A DNA stretch of 27,304 bases from DASXRC01 sp036506795 (GTDB taxonomy: Bacteria > Actinomycetota > Actinomycetes > Mycobacteriales > Micromonosporaceae), in the NCBI GenBank assembly GCA_036506795.1, contig DASXRC010000129.1:1-27304 (forward strand). The letters run 5' to 3'. Numbering within the stretch: position 1 is the first letter of the stretch; each line of letters opens with the position of its first letter. A model generated the notes under the pieces. The model did not search any database, was not told the origin of the DNA, and was given only the letters and a program-made list of their open reading frames with translations. Shown here one piece after another: positions 7,104 to 13,526 of the stretch. The translations under genes were made by a program, and so were the position numbers.

Positions 7104-7119
7104 GGTGAGTTGACTCACC
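7104..7119. promoter_or_regulatory. 7-2-7 palindrome (GGTGAGT TG ACTCACC)
   Basis: Perfect 16-bp inverted repeat about 110 bp upstream of the STAS gene. It shares the GGTGAGT half-site with the element ending at 7059-7060. Together they look like repeated sites for one regulator. Function is inferred. Confidence 0.4.
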
Positions 7120-7230
7120 CCACATACGTTGCGCCGGACTAGCGGAGCGTACGGCCGACGGAATACTCTCGGTCGCGACTCGGCTACTGAGAGAAATAGC
7201 CCGAGTGGCCGGACCAGTGGAGGTGTTCGC

Positions 7231-7605
7231 GTGAGCCTGTCGATCGTGACCCGGACCCTGCCCGATGGCGTGGTCGAGATCGCGCCGCGTGGCGAGATCA
7301 ATGTCGACTCGGCGCACGAGGTGCGCGAGGCGGTCGGGGCCCAGCTGGCGCGCCGGCGGACTCGCCCTCGCGAGATCAACCTCAACCTGCGCCGCGTGCG
7401 GTTCATCGATTCGGTAGGTTTCTCCGCGCTGGTCGCCGGCTTCCAGACCGCCGAGGTCAGCGGGGTGAGGTTGGTGATCACGGAGCCGAGCCGGCTCGTG
7501 TACCGGCAGCTCTGGAGCACGGGCCTGCTCGGCCTCTTCGGCGCACCCGTCCCCCAACATGGTGAGGAGCCGGAGACGCAGCCCGTCGCCGGGCGCGGCG
7601 TGTAG
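7231..7605 (+). CDS. STAS domain protein (anti-anti-sigma factor family)
   Basis: Protein of 124 aa forming a single STAS domain: opening strand SIVTRTLPDGVVEIAPRGEI, then helix and strand elements, then RFIDSVGFSALVAGF, and a closing LWSTGLLGLF. The Asp-Ser of FIDSVG sits where SpoIIAA/BldG proteins carry the serine phosphorylated by an anti-sigma kinase, so switch-type regulation is possible. No anti-sigma kinase or sigma gene is adjacent, so its partner is elsewhere. GTG 7231 is firmly chosen because GGAGG (7219-7223) lies 7 nt upstream. The last 20 or so residues are a polar tail beyond the fold. The leader holds three inverted repeats, suggesting tight transcriptional control. It is convergent with surE. 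Confidence 0.88.
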   Translation: MSLSIVTRTLPDGVVEIAPRGEINVDSAHEVREAVGAQLARRRTRPREINLNLRRVRFIDSVGFSALVAGFQTAEVSGVRLVITEPSRLVYRQLWSTGLLGLFGAPVPQHGEEPETQPVAGRGV

Positions 7606-7649
7606 CGGCTGCCCCGCGCGCGGTGCCGACGCAGGGTGCGGCCGGAAGC

Positions 7650-8489
7650 TTACGGGGCGGGTGTGGCTTCGCGCGCGTCGGCGAAGATGTCCGCGAGGCC
7701 GGGCAGGTCGATCGCCGCCTCGCTGACCAGGCAGAGGGGCGTGATCGTGGCGTACCGCTCGGCGAGGAGGGCGATGTCGCTGTCGGCCTCGAGTTCGGCG
7801 TCTGTCTCGTCGATGGTCGTACGCACGAAGCCGGCGCCCATCTCCGCGATCGCCATCTGCACCTGCCCGAAGCGGCTCAGCGTGGCCCGGCGCAGCCCGC
7901 GTATCTCGGCGGTGGGCAGGTCCGGCACGTTCACGTTCAGCACGGTCGCGGACGGGGACTGCTCGAGCATCGGCAGCAGGCGGGCGGCGAGCGCAGCGGC
8001 GGCGTCCCAGTTCCGTGACTCGTCTGCCCTGCCTTCGCTCACCGCGGCCCCGACCGGCAGCGGCCGGCCGCCGGCCAGCAGGTCGAGCGAGACGGCGAGC
8101 CCGCGGCAGCCGTTGGCGGCCCCGGTGAGCGCGGCCCCTACGGTGCCGGAGTGAAGTACGGCGTACCCGGCGTTGGCGCCCCGGTTGATGCCCGACAGCA
8201 CCAGAACGGGCGGCTCGCCGAACGCGCCGCGCGTGGCGATCAGTGTGATGAAGCCGGGCGAGCCGGCGACCGCGTACGCCGAAATGCCGTTGAGGTCGGG
8301 GAGCTGGCGTTCCGACACCACGACCCGACGATTGTCCTCGACCGCGGTCAGCGATGCGCTGGCACCGCTCGCCTCCCGGGCGGGCGCGGCCACCACCACG
8401 TCCATGCCCGCCTTGACCGCGGCCAGCGCGAGCCGGTGCAGGCCTGGTGCGTCAATGCCGTCATCGTTGGTGATGAGCGTGCGGGTCAC
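7650..8489 (-). CDS. surE: 5'/3'-nucleotidase SurE
   Basis: Protein of 279 aa. The N-terminus LITNDDGIDAPGL carries the metal-binding Asp9-Asp10 pair of SurE. Further family sites follow: the Ser in ASGASASLT, and SGINRGANAG with the metal-binding Asn. SurE is a cytosolic divalent-metal phosphatase acting on nucleoside 5'- and 3'-monophosphates and short polyphosphates. The length is slightly above the usual 250-270 aa, due to an Ala-rich stretch near residue 160 and the C-terminus. The GTG start at 8489 overlaps the TGA of the upstream PfkB gene by 4 bp (GTGA), so the two are very probably translationally coupled. It converges on the STAS gene with a 44-bp gap. Confidence 0.93.
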   Translation of the reverse strand: MTRTLITNDDGIDAPGLHRLALAAVKAGMDVVVAAPAREASGASASLTAVEDNRRVVVSERQLPDLNGISAYAVAGSPGFITLIATRGAFGEPPVLVLSGINRGANAGYAVLHSGTVGAALTGAANGCRGLAVSLDLLAGGRPLPVGAAVSEGRADESRNWDAAAALAARLLPMLEQSPSATVLNVNVPDLPTAEIRGLRRATLSRFGQVQMAIAEMGAGFVRTTIDETDAELEADSDIALLAERYATITPLCLVSEAAIDLPGLADIFADAREATPAP

Positions 8490-9529
8490 CGCTGCCTCGC
8501 ACGATCCGCCAGATCCGACGGCGAGGCGTGGTCGTCCGCGGGGAGCGGCCGGGCCACGCTCGGCGTGAAGCGGGCCAGCCCGGCGTCCTGCTCTGGCAGT
8601 GGTTCGCCGCTCGGGAACCGGACCAGGCGCACTCGCTCGAGCAGGCCCGCGATCGCGTCGGCGCGCCCGGTGCCCAGTCCATGCCGGGTCACGTTCAACG
8701 CCCCGGCCGCGGCTCCGGACCGGACCGCATGCATGAGGTCGCCGCCGGTGGCGAGCACCGCGGCGACGCCGGCCGTCATGGAGTCCCCGGCTCCGCGCGA
8801 GTCCGCCGGCTCGAGGCTCGGCATCTGCACCTCCACCACCTCGTCGTCGATGAGCGCCAGCGCCGGCTTGTCGGCCCTACTGACGACGACCGACTCCGCA
8901 CCATCCTCGTGCAGCGCGCGCATTGCCGCGATCAGCGCCTCGGGGCCGTCGTGCCCCGAACGACTATCGCGGACCACCTGCTCGTGCGAGACCTTCACGA
9001 GCGTGAGGCCGCCGGCGAGCACGGCGTCCAGATACTCGCCGGAGAGGTCAGCGACCACCTTGCAGCCGTTGCGGCAGAGATCACCCGCGAGCCGTCGGTA
9101 GACGTCGGGTGGCACCACGCCGGTGTCCTGCACTCCGGCGAGGACGCTGACCGGCGCCCGAAGGCCCTCGGCCAGCGCCAGACTGTAAAGCTCGTCGAGG
9201 GTGTGTCGGCTCAGCCGTTCGCCGGGTGCGCGGGCCAGCTCCTTGCGCGTACCGTCCCTGCGATCGTGCACGTAGGCCGCGTTGCGCTCGCTCGCCTGCA
9301 CCGCGCGGAGGTCGATGCGCTCCGCCTTGATGAGCGGAGCCAGCACCCGGCCGGGTTCGCCGCCGAGCATCGCGCACATCACCACGGGCACGTCCAGCGA
9401 ACGGATCATGCGCGCCTGCCAGACCCCCTGGCCGCCGGCGTGCAGGTGGATGTCGGGATGCCGGGCGTCGTCGCCGGCGCCTCCGGCCTCGATGGTCACC
9501 GTCAGCTCGGGCGCAGGGGAGAACACCAT
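8486..9529 (-). CDS. PfkB-family carbohydrate kinase (1-phosphofructokinase/LacC-like)
   Basis: About 347 aa from the ATG at 9529, where the family N-terminus begins (MVFSPAPELTVTIEAGG). In-frame starts at 9583, 9544 and 9532 are possible, and none has a good ribosome site. PfkB signature 1 is present as HAGGQGVWQARM, and signature 2 as ADSRGAGDSMTAG with the catalytic Asp of GAGD. LacC/FruK-type kinases phosphorylate hexose phosphates, but GGQGVWQA differs from the usual GGKGxN of FruK, so the substrate may differ too. The C-terminal 40 residues are a polar extension. It overlaps surE by 4 bp. The CDF transporter lies 93 bp upstream on the same strand and may be co-transcribed. Confidence 0.88.
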   Translation of the reverse strand: MVFSPAPELTVTIEAGGAGDDARHPDIHLHAGGQGVWQARMIRSLDVPVVMCAMLGGEPGRVLAPLIKAERIDLRAVQASERNAAYVHDRRDGTRKELARAPGERLSRHTLDELYSLALAEGLRAPVSVLAGVQDTGVVPPDVYRRLAGDLCRNGCKVVADLSGEYLDAVLAGGLTLVKVSHEQVVRDSRSGHDGPEALIAAMRALHEDGAESVVVSRADKPALALIDDEVVEVQMPSLEPADSRGAGDSMTAGVAAVLATGGDLMHAVRSGAAAGALNVTRHGLGTGRADAIAGLLERVRLVRFPSGEPLPEQDAGLARFTPSVARPLPADDHASPSDLADRARQR

Positions 9530-9622
9530 CACGTGCTCGGACACGCCAAGCGGGATACCCGAACGCGCCGCGGCGCTAACCATCGCCGGCGTGGCGGGTG
9601 ACGCGGCGAGCGCGGCAGCCCG

Positions 9623-10537
9623 CTACCAGCCGACCGGCTGGCACGACCCCTGGCCGTCCGCGGGCTCGACCTGGAGCGTGGCGTGGTCGATGTGGAACTG
9701 ATCCTGCAGCGTCTCCCGGGCGGCGGCGAGCACCGTGCCCGTCTCGGCGGCCGCGTCGACGGTCAGGTGCGCGGAGGCGACCTCCATGCCGGAGGTGAGC
9801 GTCCACAGGTGCAGGTCGTGTACGTCGCAGACGCCGGGCACCGCGGCCAGCCGTTCGCGGACCGACGAGACGTCCAGGTGCTCCGGCGCGGCCTGGACGA
9901 GGATGCGCAGCGCCGCCCGGGCGAGCCGCCAGGTACGGGGCAGGATGAACAGCCCGACCGCCACCGCGACGATCGGGTCGGCATACCACCACCCGGTGAC
10001 CGCGATGATCCCGGCCGCGAGGAGCACGCCGATCGAGCCGAGCAGGTCGCCGAGCGCCTCGAGGTACGCGCCACGGATATTGACGCTCTCCCGCGCGCCG
10101 CCGCGTAGCAGCGCGAGCGCGATGACGTTGGCCACCAGGCCGATCGCCGCGACCACCAGCATCGGCCCGGCCCGGACCTCGGTCGGATCGAACAGCCTCA
10201 GGACGGCCTCGACGAGGACGAAGACGGCCACGCCGGAGAGCAGCGCCGCGTTGCCGAGCGCGGCCAGCACCTCCAGCCGGTATAGACCGTACGTGCGCTG
10301 GCCGCCGCGGCTGGACCGGGCGGCGGCGGTCATGGCCGCCAGCGCCATGCCGATGCCGAGCACGTCGGTGAACATGTGCCCCGCGTCGGAGAGCAGCGCG
10401 AGCGAGCCGGTGACGAACGCCGTCGCCGCCTCGGCGAGCATGACCGTGCCGATCAGCGCGAGGGCGGCCCAGAGCCGGCCGCGGTTCGCCGCGGCCCCGC
10501 GGCCGACCCGACCCGCGTGCTCGTGACCGGCTTCCAT
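9623..10537 (-). CDS. CDF-family divalent metal cation transporter (CzcD/ZitB-like)
   Basis: Protein of 304 aa with six predicted membrane helices, a short N-terminal His-containing tail (AGHEHAGR) and a C-terminal cytoplasmic domain (VHDLHLWTLTSGMEVASAHL, then HIDHATLQVE) typical of cation diffusion facilitators. The TM2 metal motif is intact (SDAGHMFTD, HxxxD). In TM5 the motif is LEALGD, that is ExxxD where CzcD-type zinc exporters usually have HxxxD. This may alter metal choice; Zn, Co or Mn export is inferred. ATG 10537 is chosen because GGAAGG lies 8 nt upstream. The upstream 53 bp contain an unusually AT-rich repeat that could be a metal-sensor operator. Confidence 0.93.
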   Translation of the reverse strand: MEAGHEHAGRVGRGAAANRGRLWAALALIGTVMLAEAATAFVTGSLALLSDAGHMFTDVLGIGMALAAMTAAARSSRGGQRTYGLYRLEVLAALGNAALLSGVAVFVLVEAVLRLFDPTEVRAGPMLVVAAIGLVANVIALALLRGGARESVNIRGAYLEALGDLLGSIGVLLAAGIIAVTGWWYADPIVAVAVGLFILPRTWRLARAALRILVQAAPEHLDVSSVRERLAAVPGVCDVHDLHLWTLTSGMEVASAHLTVDAAAETGTVLAAARETLQDQFHIDHATLQVEPADGQGSCQPVGW

Positions 10538-10577
10538 GCGCACTACCTTCCGTTGCCCAGCCTCGGTCCAGCCAATG

Positions 10578-10597
10578 TATGTTCACATCGCTATGTG
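10578..10597. promoter_or_regulatory. AT-rich inverted repeat upstream of CDF gene
   Basis: CACAT (10584-10588) and ATGTG (10593-10597) are inverted around CGCT. The overlapping ATGTTCACAT (10579-10588) is itself palindromic, and TATGT is repeated 14 bp apart. This AT-rich patch in a very GC-rich genome lies 40-60 bp upstream of the metal transporter start and spans the stop codon of the ABC gene. ArsR/SmtB-type or similar metal sensors use AT-rich repeats of this kind; assignment is inference. Confidence 0.35.
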
Positions 10598-12450
10598 TGC
10601 AAATCTGGCGTGGGGGTCGGCGACCGAGGGGAGGAGTCCAGGTACGCCGCGGCCTGCAGCGTGAACAGCTCCGCGTACAGGCCGCCGAGCGCCATGAGCT
10701 CGTCGTGGTCGCCGGATTCCACGATCCGGCCGGCATCCAGCACGTAGATCCGGTCCGCCGACCGGACACTGGAGAACCGGTGCGAGATCAACAGGACGGT
10801 ACGCCCGGCGAGTAGGGTTCGGATGCGGTCGAAGAGCTCCTGCTCGGCGCGTGGGTCGAGGGCCGCGGTCGGCTCGTCCAGCACGATGAAGGGCGCCTCC
10901 CGAAAGAACGCCCGGGCCAGCGCCATCCGCTGCCACTGCCCGACCGACAGGTCGGTGCCGCCACGGAACTCCGGGCCCAGCATCGTGGCGTACCCCTCGG
11001 GCAGGTCCTCGATGAACTGGTTCGCGCCGGCCTGCGCGGCTGCGGCGCGGATGCTGGCCTCGTCCTCGACCGCCTCCACCCGCCCGAGCGCGATGTTCTC
11101 GCTCGCGGTCAGGTGGAATCGCTCGAAGTCCTGGAAGATCACCGCGACCTGGCGGCGCAGCTCGTCGGGGTCCACAGTAGATACATCCACGCCGTCCCAC
11201 CGGATCTGCCCTGAGTCCGGCCGGTACAGCCCGGCGAGCAGCTTCGCGAGCGTGGTCTTGCCCGACCCGTTCTCGCCGACGAGTGCGATGATCTCTCCCG
11301 CCGACACCTCCATCGAGACGGCGTGCAGCGCGGGCTGGTCGCCCGTCGGGTAGGTGAACGTGACATCCGAGACGCTGAGCCGGGAGAACCCGGCGGGGGC
11401 CGTGCCCCTCGGCCGGGTCTGCTCCAGCTCCGGCAGCATCGCGGTGAAGACCAGGTAGTCGTCGAGGTAGCGGCCGGCCTCCGAAAGGGCGCCCACGGAC
11501 CACCCGGCCTGCGCCAGCCGGCCGCCAACCAGGGCGATCGCCGCGACCGCGATGCCAGCCGAGGCCAGCGGGACGGTGCCGCGCAGAGCCAGCCAGGCGA
11601 CCAGCAGTAGCGTCGCCAGCAGCACGAGGCCCATCACCAGGTTGGCGCCGACGGAGAGGAAGATCTGCTTACGCGCCACCCGGCGCAGCTCGGCGATGCG
11701 CTCGGTATACAGCTGGTCATACCGGCGCCGCAGGTGTGCGGCCAGGCCGAACGCGCGGACCTCCTTCGCCGCGACCCGGTCCTGGAGGAGCCGCGCCAGG
11801 TACGTTCGCTGCCGGTCCCGCGCGGTCATCTTCCAGAAGAACTCGTGGAACGCCGCGCCGCGCCGGGACGCCGCGAACGCCGCCGGGATCAGCATCAACG
11901 CGAGCACCGGGATCAGCACCGGGGCGACCGCCACCAGGGCGACCATGCCGGCCGCCACCCCGACGACGGCCTGCACGAGGCCGGACAGGCCGAACACCAT
12001 GTTCAGCGGCTGGTGGCCGCTCGCCTGAATGCGCTGCACCCGGTTGTGGAACTCCGGCGTGTCGAAGGTGGCCAGGTCCACGGCGGCGGTGACGTCGAGC
12101 ACGTGGCCCTGGACCCGCCGGGCGACGAGGTCGCCGAGGATCTGCTGGCGCTCGCGCTGGAGCGCGTTCGCGGTGAACTGGACCGCCGAGATGAGGGACA
12201 TCGCGAGCGCCCACGGCAGGACCGCGTTCAACGAGGCACCCGCGCTCACCGCGGTCAACAGTGCGGCGAGGGCGGCCCGGCCGAGCAGCAGCAGACCCAG
12301 GACGCCCACCCCGCCGATCACGAGGAGTCCGGTCGACGCGATCAGGTCGGCCCGGCCCGCGGTCCAAGCGATACGCACGGCATGCCACAGCAGCCGGGGG
12401 ATCCGACGAACGGAGAGGCGAGCCGGGCCCTGTTCGTCAGCCAGGAGCAT
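10591..12450 (-). CDS. ABC exporter, fused permease and ATP-binding protein
   Basis: Protein of 619 aa with about six membrane helices in the first 340 residues (for example ASTGLLVIGGVGVLGLLLL, MVFGLSGLVQAVVGVAAGMV, and a VGANLVMGLVLLATLLLVAWL region). A complete nucleotide-binding domain follows: Walker A GENGSGKTT, Q-loop FQDFERF, signature DLSVGQWQR, Walker B FIVLDEPTAALD and switch His in LISHRFSS. This is a type IV exporter half-transporter that should work as a homodimer; substrate unknown. The signature is LSVGQ, not LSGGQ, a variant found in some exporters. ATG 12450 is chosen; two GTG codons just before it (12453, 12456) are alternatives. It is divergent from the secreted propeller gene and 53 bp before the CDF gene on the same strand. 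Confidence 0.92.
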   Translation of the reverse strand: MLLADEQGPARLSVRRIPRLLWHAVRIAWTAGRADLIASTGLLVIGGVGVLGLLLLGRAALAALLTAVSAGASLNAVLPWALAMSLISAVQFTANALQRERQQILGDLVARRVQGHVLDVTAAVDLATFDTPEFHNRVQRIQASGHQPLNMVFGLSGLVQAVVGVAAGMVALVAVAPVLIPVLALMLIPAAFAASRRGAAFHEFFWKMTARDRQRTYLARLLQDRVAAKEVRAFGLAAHLRRRYDQLYTERIAELRRVARKQIFLSVGANLVMGLVLLATLLLVAWLALRGTVPLASAGIAVAAIALVGGRLAQAGWSVGALSEAGRYLDDYLVFTAMLPELEQTRPRGTAPAGFSRLSVSDVTFTYPTGDQPALHAVSMEVSAGEIIALVGENGSGKTTLAKLLAGLYRPDSGQIRWDGVDVSTVDPDELRRQVAVIFQDFERFHLTASENIALGRVEAVEDEASIRAAAAQAGANQFIEDLPEGYATMLGPEFRGGTDLSVGQWQRMALARAFFREAPFIVLDEPTAALDPRAEQELFDRIRTLLAGRTVLLISHRFSSVRSADRIYVLDAGRIVESGDHDELMALGGLYAELFTLQAAAYLDSSPRSPTPTPDLHT

Positions 12451-12545
12451 CACCACGACGCCCAGTGTTGCGCGGTTGAACCAGCGGACGCGAGGGACGC
12501 GTGGGACAGTGAGGAACGGTTGGAAAGCGCGAAAGGAGATCTATC

Positions 12546-13526
12546 GTGCCGGTTCGCCTGAATCGCATCGTTCTGTCGATCATTGCCGTCGGCTCCGTCG
12601 CCGTCCTGTCCGCGCCCGCCGCGGCCGCCGCGAGCCCAGCCGCGAGCCCAGCCGCGTCGCGTTCGACCGTGTTCCCGACCACGCTGCACCTTCCGAACGC
12701 CTTCCTACCCGAGGGCATCGCAATCGGCGTCCCTCCGATCGCGTACTTCGGCTCCCGGGCCGACGGTGACCTGTTCCGGGTCAACCTGCTCACCGGCGAG
12801 GGGGACCGGTTCAGCCAGGGTCCGGGCACCCCGTCGGTGGGGCTGAAGGTCGACCCGGCCGGCCGGCTGTTCGTGGCCGGCGGGCCCGCCGGCAACGCCC
12901 GCGTGGTGAGCGCGTTCAGCGGCAAGGTGCTGGCCAGCTACCAGTTCGCGACCGCACCGACGTTCGTCAACGACGTCGTGCTGACCCCGACTGCGGCGTG
13001 GTTCACGGACTCGTCGCGGGCGGCGCTCTACAAGCTGCCGCTAGGCCCGGGCGGTCGGCTGCCCACGCAGGCGCAGGTCGTCACCGTCCCGCTCATCGGC
13101 GAGTGGGAGCAGGTGGCAGGGTTCAACGCCAACGGCATCGCGCGTACGTCCGATGGGTCTGCGCTGCTCGTGGTGAACTCGACGACCGGCAAGCTGTTCC
13201 GGGTCGACCCGGCCACAGGTGTGGCCACGGCGGTGGACCTCGGCGGCGAGACGCTCGTGAACGGCGATGGGCTGCTCGTGTCCGGCACGACGCTGTTCGC
13301 CGTCCAGAACCAGTTCAACACGGTCGCCGTCGTGCAGCTGAACGCCGGTGGCACCGCGGGCGAGGTGGTCAACCGCTATACGAACAGCCGGTTCGACGTG
13401 CCCACGACCGTCGCCCGCTACGACGACCGGCTCTACCTCGTCAACGCCCGGTTCAACACGCCGGTCACTCCCGACACCACCTACACACCCGAGGCGGTTC
13501 CGATCGCGGAGGTCCTAGCCGGCTAG
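12546..13526 (+). CDS. Secreted SMP-30/gluconolactonase-like beta-propeller protein
   Basis: Protein of 326 aa with a Sec signal peptide (positive MPVRLNR, hydrophobic IVLSIIAVGSVAVLSA, then an Ala-rich cleavage zone). It is followed by a low-complexity ASPAASPAAS spacer encoded by a perfect 12-bp tandem duplication (12630-12653). The rest shows repeated propeller blades (DGDLFRVNLLTGEGDRF, KLFRVDPATGVATAVDL, DRLYLVNARF) like the SMP-30/LRE family of lactonase-type and sugar-binding proteins. The catalytic metal residues cannot be assigned with confidence, so enzymatic activity is uncertain. GTG 12546 has AAGGAG 8 nt upstream, a strong ribosome site. The stop lies in a palindrome shared with the convergent helD gene (12-bp overlap). 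Confidence 0.82.
   Translation: MPVRLNRIVLSIIAVGSVAVLSAPAAAAASPAASPAASRSTVFPTTLHLPNAFLPEGIAIGVPPIAYFGSRADGDLFRVNLLTGEGDRFSQGPGTPSVGLKVDPAGRLFVAGGPAGNARVVSAFSGKVLASYQFATAPTFVNDVVLTPTAAWFTDSSRAALYKLPLGPGGRLPTQAQVVTVPLIGEWEQVAGFNANGIARTSDGSALLVVNSTTGKLFRVDPATGVATAVDLGGETLVNGDGLLVSGTTLFAVQNQFNTVAVVQLNAGGTAGEVVNRYTNSRFDVPTTVARYDDRLYLVNARFNTPVTPDTTYTPEAVPIAEVLAG
13515..13526. other. Palindrome shared by two overlapping convergent stop codons
   Basis: CTAGCCGGCTAG is a perfect 12-bp palindrome. Read rightward it ends the secreted protein and read leftward it ends HelD. Both proteins therefore finish with the same residues, Leu-Ala-Gly, and a TAG stop. Confidence 0.9.

Noticed and set aside
12465..12510. 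GGTT-G-AACC and GGGACGCG-like repeats between the ABC and propeller genes
   Set aside because: Arms and units are very short and not regularly spaced; not enough to call an operator.
12630..12653. 12-bp tandem repeat in the secreted propeller gene
   Set aside because: Codes for a low-complexity ASPA linker after the signal peptide; simple slippage is enough, so it is not reported as a finding.
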